Source of the DNA: a virus
Length of the DNA: 40,973 bases
IMG/VR virus record: IMGVR_UViG_3300005265_000013
Location: 1-40,973 of that record
Strand: one strand, 5' to 3'
Under the pieces are notes generated by a model that made no database searches, was not told the DNA's origin, and saw only the letters and a program-made list of their open reading frames with translations. The position numbers and the translations under genes are program-made. Shown in pieces: positions 27,336-35,500 of this stretch; position 1 is the first letter of the stretch; every line of letters starts with the position of its first letter.

Positions 27336-30116
27336 ATGGCTGCAGTTGATTATTTTGCTCACCCTTATCCAGCTCAATATCATGCAATAGTCTATACAAC
27401 AACAAGTACTACAACAAGTACAACTACTTCTACTTCTTCAACAACAAGTACATCTACATCAACATCAACAACCACAACTTCTACAAGTACAACAACATCT
27501 TCTTCAACTAGTACAACGACTACAAGTACATCAACTTCATCTACTACTTCTACTAGTACAACAATAACGTCAACTAGTACTTCTAGCTCAACGTCTTCAA
27601 GTACTTCTACAACAACAACTTCTACAAGTAGTAGTACTAGTACTTCTTCTTCGACAACTACAACAAGCTCCTCAACTTCGACTACAACTTCTAGTAGCAC
27701 AAGTACTACAACCACTTCGACATCCTCTACAACTTCTACTTCGACTAGTACTACTACTACATCATCAAGTACATCGAGTTCTACATCGTCTAGTACATCT
27801 ACGAGCTCGTCTACATCTAGCTCAACAAGTTCTACAACTACTAGTAGCTCTACTACGACGTCTTCGTCTACGAGCACAACAACTACTTCTACCAGCTCGA
27901 CAACCTCTACAAGTACTTCTTCAAGTACTACAACTACTAGTACATCAAGTACTACCTCAACTTCTACATCAACGACGACAACTTCTACATCAACTAGTAG
28001 TTCTACTAGTACCAGCAGTTCTACGTCTACCTCTTCCTCAACGTCTACGACCACTACGAGTACTTCTTCGTCAACTTCAACATCGAGTAGCACTTCTACG
28101 TCTTCATCAACAAGCTCTACAACTACTTCTTCTTCAACTTCTAGTTCAACTAGTACATCAAGTAGTACTTCGTCAACGACTTCTACATCTTCTACGACTA
28201 CAAGTACTACTACTACATCAACAAGCAGTTCAACAAGTAGCTCAACTTCTACTACTACAACTGTTCCTTATACAGGAAGTACGGCTGATGGAGAGTTGGG
28301 TCGTCTTAATGAGAGTACGTGGAGTGCTGCAAGAGATGCAACTACCTCTGATGTAGTTTGGGATATTTATGCAAATGTAACGGTTTCAGCTGATTATTCA
28401 ACAGAGTATAACTATGAATGCAAAAGGGTATTTCTATATTTTGATACCTCAGATATCCCCGATGATGCAATTGTAGATGCAGCTTACTTGAACTTAAAAA
28501 TTGGGCCTGTTAGTGGAAATGGGGAAATAGAAGTTTTTGCAGGAACTCAGGGAGATACTCTAGATACATCTGACTTTACAGCTTTTGGAACGACATTGTT
28601 TGGAAGTGCTACATGTTCAGACAACGAGGGCTGGAAAAGAATTACTCTTAATGATGATGGCGTAAATCATATAAATGTCTACGGGACGACTAAATTCTGT
28701 ATTAGACATAAGTATGATGTAGATAATACTGAACCTACTACCACAAATAATGTAGCTTTCAGCAGTGCCAATGATACAGGAAATGAGCCTTATCTTGAGA
28801 TTCAGTATCACTTAACGGGAACTACGACATCAACGTCAAGCTCCACTACTACTACAAGTACGTCTACGACCACTTCAACTTCTACTTCGTCTTCAACAAC
28901 AACTACTAGTACTTCTACATCAAGTTCGACTTCATCAACAACATCTTCCTCTACTTCTAGCTCTACTTCATCGTCTACTTCGTCAACTACTACTAGTTCT
29001 TCGACTTCATCAAGCACTTCGTCAACTACGACAAGTAGTTCTACCAGTAGTTCTACAAGTTCAACCACCACCAGTTCTTCTACCTCATCATCTACAAGTT
29101 CAACAACAACTTCAAGTTCAACCTCAAGTTCGACCAGTACTAGTTCAACTACTACTTCTAGTAGTACGTCATCGACTACAAGCACTTCTACAACAACTAC
29201 TTCTACTTCTACATCAAGCTCTACTTCGTCTAGTACGAGTTCTACTACTACAAGTTCATCTACTTCTAGTTCAACCTCATCAACTACGACATCAACCTCG
29301 ACTTCCAGTTCTACTTCTACATCAAGTACTACTACCAGTAGTTCAACTAGTAGCTCTACGTCATCAACGACAACAAGTAGCTCTACTAGTTCTTCAACCT
29401 CATCTTCGACAAGTTCTACAACAACATCGAGCTCAACAAGTAGCACGACTACTTCTTCTTCTACTTCTTCCTCAACTTCTTCAACAACTACTAGTAGTTC
29501 TACCAGCTCAAGCACGAGCAGTTCAACTTCATCTACGACGACTTCTAGTAGTACTTCCTCCAGTACTTCTTCAACTACTACATCAAGCTCTACTAGCTCA
29601 ACTACGACTAGTAGCTCGACCAGTTCGTCTACAAGTTCAACTACTACCAGTTCTTCTACTTCGTCAACGACAACTAGTTCGTCAACTTCTTCATCGACTA
29701 GTTCAACTACAACTTCTTCATCTACTAGTTCCAGTACTTCAAGCAGTACGTCATCAACAACGACTTCTACGTCTACTAGTAGTTCTACTTCCTCAACTAC
29801 AACAAGTAGCTCTACCTCTACTAGTTCTTCTACTTCGTCTACGACGACGAGTACCTCTACTACAAGCTCAACCTCATCTTCAACAAGTAGTAGTACTTCT
29901 TCAAGTACAAGCAGTTCTACTTCAACAAGTACAACTACTACTTCTACTTCGTCTTCTACAACTAGTAGTACTTCTTCATCTACTACGTCGAGTACTTCTT
30001 CAAGCACAACAACAACATCAACAAGTTCTTCAACTTCGACTACGACCCTATATGCTGTTGCAGAAGCAGAGGAGTTATCTCAAATTGTTCCTGAGGTAGA
30101 AAGTATTACTTATTAA
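27336..30116 (+). CDS. Giant mucin-like virion protein with two Ser/Thr stalks
   Basis: A 926-residue protein. Layout: a 20-residue head (MAAVDYFAHPYPAQYHAIVY), Ser/Thr stalk to residue about 308, a globular beta domain about 309-496 (KRVFLYFDTSDIPDDAIVDAAYLNLKI, the DNRLRE/jelly-roll-like pattern found in surface adhesins), a second stalk to about 903, and a 23-residue acidic end. About three quarters is only Ser and Thr. Unglycosylated it would be disordered; glycosylated it would be a stiff brush. The head and end are shared with 30168..30410. A fibre or coat protein is likely; function is inferred. Confidence 0.8.
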   Translation: MAAVDYFAHPYPAQYHAIVYTTTSTTTSTTTSTSSTTSTSTSTSTTTTSTSTTTSSSTSTTTTSTSTSSTTSTSTTITSTSTSSSTSSSTSTTTTSTSSSTSTSSSTTTTSSSTSTTTSSSTSTTTTSTSSTTSTSTSTTTTSSSTSSSTSSSTSTSSSTSSSTSSTTTSSSTTTSSSTSTTTTSTSSTTSTSTSSSTTTTSTSSTTSTSTSTTTTSTSTSSSTSTSSSTSTSSSTSTTTTSTSSSTSTSSSTSTSSSTSSTTTSSSTSSSTSTSSSTSSTTSTSSTTTSTTTTSTSSSTSSSTSTTTTVPYTGSTADGELGRLNESTWSAARDATTSDVVWDIYANVTVSADYSTEYNYECKRVFLYFDTSDIPDDAIVDAAYLNLKIGPVSGNGEIEVFAGTQGDTLDTSDFTAFGTTLFGSATCSDNEGWKRITLNDDGVNHINVYGTTKFCIRHKYDVDNTEPTTTNNVAFSSANDTGNEPYLEIQYHLTGTTTSTSSSTTTTSTSTTTSTSTSSSTTTTSTSTSSSTSSTTSSSTSSSTSSSTSSTTTSSSTSSSTSSTTTSSSTSSSTSSTTTSSSTSSSTSSTTTSSSTSSSTSTSSTTTSSSTSSTTSTSTTTTSTSTSSSTSSSTSSTTTSSSTSSSTSSTTTSTSTSSSTSTSSTTTSSSTSSSTSSTTTSSSTSSSTSSSTSSTTTSSSTSSTTTSSSTSSSTSSTTTSSSTSSSTSSSTSSTTTSSSTSSSTSSTTTSSSTSSTTTSSSTSSSTSSTTTSSSTSSTTTSSSTSSSTSSTTTSSSTSSSTSSSTSSTTTSTSTSSSTSSTTTSSSTSTSSSTSSTTTSTSTTSSTSSSTSSSTSSSTSSSTSTSTTTTSTSSSTTSSTSSSTTSSTSSSTTTTSTSSSTSTTTLYAVAEAEELSQIVPEVESITY
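27396..28260 (+). repeat. Ser/Thr tract, first stalk
   Basis: About 288 codons of almost only Thr (ACN) and Ser (TCN, AGY). The protein pattern is repetitive (TSTSTTTTS), but synonymous codons are mixed, so long exact DNA repeats are few. Confidence 0.85.
28823..30044 (+). repeat. Ser/Thr tract, second stalk
   Basis: About 407 codons of Thr and Ser with a clear higher-order unit such as SSTSSTTTSSST, again written with mixed codons. It is the longest low-complexity tract in the window. Confidence 0.85.
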
Positions 30117-30129
30117 GCGGTGTTGACTA

Positions 30130-30158
30130 TTAACTTTTTTTTCTAAATAGGTTATACT
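30130..30158 (+). promoter_or_regulatory. Promoter of 30168..30410
   Basis: TTAACT (30130-30135), 17-bp spacer, TATACT (30153-30158), with the ATG 9 nt downstream. A better TTGACT at 30123 would give a 24-bp spacer and is less likely. Confidence 0.5.
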
Positions 30159-30167
30159 TGTAATACT

Positions 30168-30410
30168 ATGTCAGCTAGTGATTATTTTGCTAGACCTTAT
30201 CCTGCTCAATATCATGGGCAAGTTTACACAACTACAAGTACTACAACTACGAGTACTAGTACTACTAGTACTTCTACTACGACGACTTCTACATCAACAA
30301 CCACTACCAGCACAAGCACTACTGCTACTACCCTTTACTTTAAGCCCGAAATAGATGATGTTCTTGCTGTTCAGGGTAAAGTGGGAGAGATTGTTCCTCA
30401 TACCCAGTGA
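30168..30410 (+). CDS. Short mucin-like paralogue of the giant Ser/Thr protein
   Basis: An 80-residue protein. Its head (MSASDYFARPYPAQYHGQVY) closely matches that of 27336..30116, and its end (LYFKPEIDDVLAVQGKVGEIVPHTQ) matches the other's acidic end in form. Only about 36 Ser/Thr residues lie between and the globular domain is missing. It could be a truncated copy or a working short version that shares the same attachment point on the particle. Confidence 0.65.
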   Translation: MSASDYFARPYPAQYHGQVYTTTSTTTTSTSTTSTSTTTTSTSTTTTSTSTTATTLYFKPEIDDVLAVQGKVGEIVPHTQ

Positions 30411-30439
30411 TTGACAAATTAAAAGATTTATATTATTTT
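30411..30439 (+). promoter_or_regulatory. Promoter of 30449..31663
   Basis: TTGACA (30411-30416) directly after the preceding stop codon, 17-bp spacer, TATTTT (30434-30439), with the ATG 9 nt downstream. The mRNA is predicted to be leaderless. Confidence 0.6.
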
Positions 30440-30448
30440 TGAATTAAG

Positions 30449-31663
30449 ATGATACTTCGTTCAAAAAATCCAGACTTATCCAAAAATCCCAAGACTTGGT
30501 TAGGAGCTAGTTATTCCTCTGGAACTACATTAACAGTTATTTCTTCTGTTGGTTTTTCAAATGATGATATTATTGTAATAGGAGAACCAGGAGAAGAAAA
30601 AACAGAAGCCGCCACCATCAACGGAAATCCATCTATAAATCAGATTACCATTGATTCTGCTCTAAAGTTTTCTCATCCTAAAGATACTCCCGTTTATCTT
30701 TCAAGAGTAAATAAGGTCTCTTGGGAGTATAAGACTTCAAAAACTGGTGATGCGAATGTAATTGTAGGAATGCCCATAAATATCCAATGGGATAAGAACT
30801 TTACAGAGTATTCTTGGACTTTAGGGCAGGCTTCTTATTATTATCGCTTTAGGTTTTACAATTCTCAGACAGGAGATTATACAAGTTATTCTGATTGGAT
30901 TTTGGGAAGCGGCTTCACCTTAAATTCTGGAGGATATATGCTCCAGAATGTTAGGAGAATTACAAAAGATTTAGACGGCAAAACAGCATCAGATGACCAA
31001 ATCTTCAGATGGTTCACAGAAGCTCAAGAGATTATACAAGCTCAACCTATTAGATGGTGGTTTCTTTTGAAGGAGGCTTCTTTTACTACAGTTGCTTCTC
31101 AATTCAAGTATGGAATAACCTCCAGCATTGGCAGCGATTTTTTGAGAATGGAATCGCTCCGTTATCGCTATAATCCTTCCTCAAGCAGCGATGTAACCTA
31201 TCGTCTTAAATATTATCCTCTTTCAGAGTTTGAGGCAGAGATTCAAGATGAGAACAGAACCGATGATGATAAGCTGACAATTTGGACTTTATATCCTCCA
31301 GATTCTTCAGATTCTCTGGGATACATTGGAGTTGGTGCTCCTCGTCCTGCTTCCTCAGGAAAATATCTTTACGCAAGATACTGGAAGAAAATGTCGGCGA
31401 TTGATTCAAGAGGAGATACTACCGATGTTCCTCTGCCATTCATTTTGGAAGACTTTGCTATTGACCAAATTGAAAGATTACGGGGCAATAGAAGTTATGA
31501 TGAAATGATGAGAAGGCTTTACGCCAACATTACTCTTCTAAAGCAACTAAACAGAAGACAAATGGGGCAACCAATGGACTTAAGATGGAGGGGAAGAAGG
31601 GCAATGACAAGGCTTTTTGGCAAAAGAGCGGTAACTTTAGCTGACAAAGAAAATTATTGGTAA
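30449..31663 (+). CDS. Tail connector / adaptor-like protein
   Basis: A 404-residue protein. The first 150 residues are beta-rich (a small bind-and-turn domain SSGTTLTVISSVGFSNDDIIVIG, then a sandwich). From about 165 on, ITKDLDGKTASDDQIFRWFTEAQEIIQAQP followed by SSIGSDFLRMESLRYRY and LPFILEDFAIDQIERLRGN resembles P22 gp4-type head-to-tail adaptors of short-tailed phages. The N-terminal fusion to a surface-type domain is unusual. Function is inferred from this similarity and position. Confidence 0.6.
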   Translation: MILRSKNPDLSKNPKTWLGASYSSGTTLTVISSVGFSNDDIIVIGEPGEEKTEAATINGNPSINQITIDSALKFSHPKDTPVYLSRVNKVSWEYKTSKTGDANVIVGMPINIQWDKNFTEYSWTLGQASYYYRFRFYNSQTGDYTSYSDWILGSGFTLNSGGYMLQNVRRITKDLDGKTASDDQIFRWFTEAQEIIQAQPIRWWFLLKEASFTTVASQFKYGITSSIGSDFLRMESLRYRYNPSSSSDVTYRLKYYPLSEFEAEIQDENRTDDDKLTIWTLYPPDSSDSLGYIGVGAPRPASSGKYLYARYWKKMSAIDSRGDTTDVPLPFILEDFAIDQIERLRGNRSYDEMMRRLYANITLLKQLNRRQMGQPMDLRWRGRRAMTRLFGKRAVTLADKENYW

Positions 31664-31673
31664 AAAAAGAAAA

Positions 31674-31728
31674 GCTAGAGAGTTTAAACACGCCTAAAGC
31701 GAGTTGTTTTTCACCAATTCTCTCTAGC
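31674..31728 (-). terminator. Inverted repeat with T-rich side on the minus strand
   Basis: GCTAGAGAG (31674-31682) and CTCTCTAGC (31720-31728), a perfect 9-bp stem with a 37-nt loop that has its own CGC/GCG mini-stem. On the minus strand the stem is followed by TTTTCTTTTTTT, as for an intrinsic terminator; on the plus strand no T-run follows. All nearby genes are on the plus strand. Confidence 0.4.
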
Positions 31729-31769
31729 CTGACCATATTATACTATATTTTGTCAATTGTGCGACGTTT

Positions 31770-32084
31770 ATGGCAGAAAAAAGATTACAGATTTTTGACT
31801 TCTCTGGAGGAGTTCAGACTAAAACAACTAAATTTTTAAGGAGAGTTAGTGAAGTTGAACATGCAGTAAATGTAGACTTAGAAACTATTGGGGGCATTTC
31901 AAAAAGGAAAGGATATACTCAAAAAGGACCTACCTTTACTTCAACAACAACTTCAACAACAACTACTACTTCAACTTCATCATCAACAACAACTACAAGC
32001 ACATCTACAACAACAACTTCTACCTCAACAACAACGACAAGCACGTCAACGACTACAACATCAACTAGCACATCAACACCATAA
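31770..32084 (+). CDS. N-terminal half of a split propeller-type protein, ending in a Ser/Thr tail
   Basis: A 104-residue protein. Residues 1-54 (LQIFDFSGGVQTKTTKFLRR, NVDLETIGGISKRKGYTQKG) are the typical beginning of large P22 gp10-like/propeller proteins of phage tails. Residues 55-104 are only Thr/Ser plus a final Pro. The continuation of the usual protein is found 3 nt later in 32087..33583. The gene therefore seems divided at a loop where a Ser/Thr tail and stop codon were added. No ribosome binding site is evident. Confidence 0.7.
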   Translation: MAEKRLQIFDFSGGVQTKTTKFLRRVSEVEHAVNVDLETIGGISKRKGYTQKGPTFTSTTTSTTTTTSTSSSTTTTSTSTTTTSTSTTTTSTSTTTTSTSTSTP

Positions 32085-32086
32085 TT

Positions 32087-33583
32087 ATGAAAGACATCTT
32101 GGGTCTTGGACATTTTAATAAAACAGATGGAACCTCAAAGCTCTTAGCAGTTTTCGGAGGTGATGTCTTTATTTACAATGAGGGAACTAACTTATGGGAA
32201 CCGCAGACTCAGGGATTAAGCACTACTGCTAAAGTAGAATGGGAAAATTTTTGTGACAAATGGTGGATGGTAAATTATGATGATGCCACCCGCTATTATG
32301 ATGGTTCTTCTTGGACACAACCTCCAGATGTACCTCAGGCACGGTATATAAAGAGATTTAATAACCGTTTGTATTTGGGGAACTGTAAATACCCAACCAT
32401 TTCTGGTTTTTCAGGAACAACAGAGTGGCCATCACGAATATTTTATTCAGACTTACCTGAGAACAAAGAGATAACATGGGGACTTGAGGCGGGAACAGAT
32501 TTGGTTCAAACAGCCAATTCGAGCGTTGTTACCTCAGCAAGTGCTTTATTTGAGACAAGAAACATAGAAACAGGCGACCCCTTTTTTATTACTTCTGGAG
32601 CGAATCAGGGCGTTTATACTGTTGACTCGGTTGATTCAGAAACACAAATTACTTTAGTCGAGACGTTGGACAATTCTGCTACAGGTTCTCATTATTGGGT
32701 TGGAGATAATTGGGCTGATATAAATACAGATGACGGAGATGTGATAATGGGACTGGGAGAGAACTCAAACCGTCTTTTAATCTTTAAGCAAGACTCTCTT
32801 TATAGATACTCAAGTTTCGTTTGGACAAAAGTTCCTGGTGGTGCGGGAACTGTATCTCATCGTTCAATTGCTAATTGGAGAGGAAATACTTATTATTTCC
32901 ATCGTGATGGTATTTACAAGTATGATGGGGTTAGCTCCACTCTGATTTCAAACGCAATTCAAGATTACATTGATGGAATTTCTGGGAGTTTCTTTTCTAA
33001 CATCTGTGGGACTACTAAAAGAAATCATTATTACGCAATTGTAGGGGACATAACAAATTCCGAAAAGGATATCTCTATCTCAAACGCTATGATTGATTAT
33101 GATATATCCCAAAAACATTTCTATTTCCATTCCTTAGCTGATGTTCCTCGTGTGTTCACAGGATTTTTAGAGAGTGGAATAAAAAATTTATATTTTGGAA
33201 CTAATGAAGAAAAGGTATTTAAATGGCTGGATGGCAATAGCGATGCAGGAGAGCCTATACACGTAGAGCTTGAGACAAGAACTTATTATCCAGTGGGACC
33301 AGAATATATAAACCAATTTCATCGCATCTTAATCTTTACTCAGAATGGAATGGGACTTAAAATACAATATAAAATAGTTGGAAATCCAGACAGAGACCAA
33401 GACGTTTGGGAGTCCATTGGCAACATCCACGGAGATTATTTTGAAAAAAGATTAGAGCCGAGTAAATCACGGGGGAGAGGAATTAAATTTAGAATCTCTG
33501 AATCATCAACACTTAAGCCCTTTCTTTTAGAAGGAATTACTGTGTTTTATACTCCTGTAGAAAAAGTAGAGGAGGAGAAATGA
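32087..33583 (+). CDS. Propeller-type tail hub/stabilisation protein (C-terminal part)
   Basis: A 498-residue protein built of repeated four-stranded blades: LLAVFGGDVFIYNEGTNLWEP, WWMVNYDDATRYYDGSSW, RLYLGNCKY, RLLIFKQDSLYRYS, TYYFHRDGIYKYDG, NLYFGTNEEKVFKWLDG. This is the beta-propeller pattern of gp10-like tail stabilisation proteins. It starts 2 nt after the stop of 31770..32084, which carries the expected N-terminus, so the two products probably associate. Confidence 0.7.
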   Translation: MKDILGLGHFNKTDGTSKLLAVFGGDVFIYNEGTNLWEPQTQGLSTTAKVEWENFCDKWWMVNYDDATRYYDGSSWTQPPDVPQARYIKRFNNRLYLGNCKYPTISGFSGTTEWPSRIFYSDLPENKEITWGLEAGTDLVQTANSSVVTSASALFETRNIETGDPFFITSGANQGVYTVDSVDSETQITLVETLDNSATGSHYWVGDNWADINTDDGDVIMGLGENSNRLLIFKQDSLYRYSSFVWTKVPGGAGTVSHRSIANWRGNTYYFHRDGIYKYDGVSSTLISNAIQDYIDGISGSFFSNICGTTKRNHYYAIVGDITNSEKDISISNAMIDYDISQKHFYFHSLADVPRVFTGFLESGIKNLYFGTNEEKVFKWLDGNSDAGEPIHVELETRTYYPVGPEYINQFHRILIFTQNGMGLKIQYKIVGNPDRDQDVWESIGNIHGDYFEKRLEPSKSRGRGIKFRISESSTLKPFLLEGITVFYTPVEKVEEEK

Positions 33584-34293
33584 TGATTGACTATACTCAA
33601 TCGGGTTTTAACAGCTTTTTAATAAGAGAGAGGGAAGAAAAGACAAAGCTGTCTTCTTCTGATATTGAGGCTTTGTTAGAAGATGCTTCGATAGATGATA
33701 GAAAAATTCAGGGAACTATGATTGATGGAGCGAACCAGAGAATCTGCCTAAGCGATAAGACGGGAACGCCCAGAATCTTGTTAGACGGCAATAAGGGAAT
33801 CATCAAGGTCTCAAGGGCTGGTTACAATGTTACTACTACACCAGACGAAAATCTTTTATTGAGTTCTGATTTTCCTCTGGCTAAGGAACAACAAATGTGT
33901 GTAACTGTTCAACAAAGATGGACTGATACCAACCAATGGGATTATCGGCCTGATTATGGTAAGCCATATTGGATGAGAGAAACCCAGTTTAAGTTAGATT
34001 CTGATGACTGGAAAGTAATGAAAGTTTATTTTGAGGCAGTAATCACTTCGGGGCCAGGTTATACCTGCGAGGCTTGTATTTATGATGATTTAGCAGATGC
34101 ACCTTTAGCTGGGTCTGTTATTTCAACTACAGCTACAGACGCTACTACTGCTGGAGCTACCCGTAGTTCTGAAGTCACTCTGAACAGCGGGGAAAGAGCC
34201 TATTGGGTTTCCTTACGGGAGCAAGGAAGACCCTCTGAAAGCGGTTATTATGTGAATTGTTACATAGCTCGAATAGTTTTTAGGAGAGATTAA
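33580..34293 (+). CDS. Tail fibre/collar-like protein
   Basis: A 237-residue protein. The middle segment RICLSDKTGTPRILLDGNKGIIKVSRAGYNV is a short beta motif frequent near the start of phage tail fibre and baseplate proteins. The C-terminal 130 residues (QFKLDSDDWKVMKVYFEAVITS, RAYWVSLREQG) look like a beta-sandwich. The start overlaps the previous stop (ATGA); the second ATG at 33583 is an alternative. A receptor-contact role is possible but not shown. Confidence 0.65.
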   Translation: MMIDYTQSGFNSFLIREREEKTKLSSSDIEALLEDASIDDRKIQGTMIDGANQRICLSDKTGTPRILLDGNKGIIKVSRAGYNVTTTPDENLLLSSDFPLAKEQQMCVTVQQRWTDTNQWDYRPDYGKPYWMRETQFKLDSDDWKVMKVYFEAVITSGPGYTCEACIYDDLADAPLAGSVISTTATDATTAGATRSSEVTLNSGERAYWVSLREQGRPSESGYYVNCYIARIVFRRD

Positions 34294-34719
34294 ATGAAAA
34301 AATATGTTAAAATCTTTAAACTGAAGGGGAAAGTAAATCCGCTTGAGTTAGCTAAAGAGTTAAAAGAACAAATCGGGATAAATCTTGCTCTCTTTGAAAA
34401 GGGAGGAGTACAGCAGGGGCATGTCAACTGTGCTTATACTGCAGATGGGAATACAATTGTAGAGCTGTGGTTTTATGATTTTGAAAAGGATACCACCTTT
34501 GGTAAATTAAGGAAAGCGAACCTTGATTTAGAGAAATATAAAAAAATCAAAAATCTTCTCAAGAAAAAGGGGGGAGAAACTATTGTAAGAGAGCATTTAA
34601 AAAGATTTATCCTGCATAGTAAAAATTTGCCAAAAAAATTAAAAAGGTTTAAGATTAAAAGAGGAGAAAAATATGGCCCTCACCCCACGAGATTTAAAGA
34701 TAAGAAGAGCTTATCGTAA
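34294..34719 (+). CDS. Hypothetical protein
   Basis: A 141-residue protein: a beta/alpha N-terminal part (KKYVKIFKLKG, TIVELWFYDFEKD) and a strongly basic C-terminal half (KKIKNLLKKKGGE, LPKKLKRFKIKRGEK). It begins immediately after the previous stop. Its last 47 nt overlap the next gene in another frame. No family was recognised. Confidence 0.6.
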   Translation: MKKYVKIFKLKGKVNPLELAKELKEQIGINLALFEKGGVQQGHVNCAYTADGNTIVELWFYDFEKDTTFGKLRKANLDLEKYKKIKNLLKKKGGETIVREHLKRFILHSKNLPKKLKRFKIKRGEKYGPHPTRFKDKKSLS

Positions 34720-35500
34720 GCTGTACGCAAAAGCATCTCCTAAAATCAAGAGGAGATATGCTCCTATTTGGGAGGAGGCGGTTAAACAATACACTCCTGT
34801 TGTTTCTTCTGTAATAAACAAGGTTCTTCCAACTACCACTACTGCTTCTGCTTCTACTTCATCTGCTGGTGGTGGAGTTGGGCCTGGAGGAATTACTCCA
34901 GGCAGTTATCCTGCACATGAGTTAACACAAGAACAGCGGAATTGGCTCTGGCATTATTTTGGTCATGAAGGAGAAGCTCCTGTTGGCTATGGCGGAGAAG
35001 GAGGAGGTGGAGGAGGGGCTGCAAAAGTAGAAGACCCTGCTCAAGTAGCACAAAGGCTATTAAATGAAATCGCTTCAGAATTTGAGAGGAGGCTTCGGCC
35101 AGTAAAAGAGTATTTAAAAACTCCTTTTACCTTTGATGAAGAATTGGCAAGGGAAGCGGTTGAAAAAGAGTATTCTCCATATTATACTAGATTACTAGAA
35201 GATTATATGAGGTCTTCCGAAAGACAGCTGAGGAGAAGTTTAAGAAGCACAGCAGAGGCTTGGGAGCAAGCGGGAGCTTATACATCAGGAAGAAGAATGA
35301 GGGCAATGGGGCTTTTGAAAGCAGAGACAGCAGAAGCAAGAAGATTAAAAGAAAGAGGAATTGAAGAAGAAAAAAGAGAAGCAATCGAAAGTGCGGTTTT
35401 AGGGAGAAAAAGGGAGAAACTGGAGGAATATGAAATTGGATTAAGACAGGCAGCGATGGCTGCGGGCTTTCCTGGATGGGGAGGGAGCTTCTATGGCTAA
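34673..35500 (+). CDS. Probable internal virion protein 1
   Basis: A 275-residue protein: a basic helix, a Thr/Ser and Gly-rich linker (residues about 52-115, including a run of seven glycines), then long Arg/Glu/Ala helices (VAQRLLNEIASEFERRL, YYTRLLEDYMRSSERQLRRSLRSTAEAW). Such helical, Ala/Arg-rich proteins near the end of a short-tailed phage structural block are usually ejected with the DNA. GAGGAG lies before the ATG. The assignment rests on composition and position. Confidence 0.55.
   Translation: MALTPRDLKIRRAYRKLYAKASPKIKRRYAPIWEEAVKQYTPVVSSVINKVLPTTTTASASTSSAGGGVGPGGITPGSYPAHELTQEQRNWLWHYFGHEGEAPVGYGGEGGGGGGAAKVEDPAQVAQRLLNEIASEFERRLRPVKEYLKTPFTFDEELAREAVEKEYSPYYTRLLEDYMRSSERQLRRSLRSTAEAWEQAGAYTSGRRMRAMGLLKAETAEARRLKERGIEEEKREAIESAVLGRKREKLEEYEIGLRQAAMAAGFPGWGGSFYG

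Noticed and set aside
27392-28093. Long minus-strand open frames opposite the Ser/Thr stalks (27392-28093, 28808-30007, 18447-18734)
   Set aside because: They encode only Val/Glu/Leu/Asp repeats, the unavoidable reverse of Thr/Ser codons, and have no start signals or neighbours on that strand.
28823-30044. CRISPR or tandem DNA array in the repetitive stalk DNA
   Set aside because: There is no fixed repeat/spacer length and no palindromic repeat; the regularity follows a coding frame.
27336-32084. Diversity-generating retroelement behind the variable Ser/Thr regions
   Set aside because: No reverse transcriptase and no template/variable repeat pair was found in the window.
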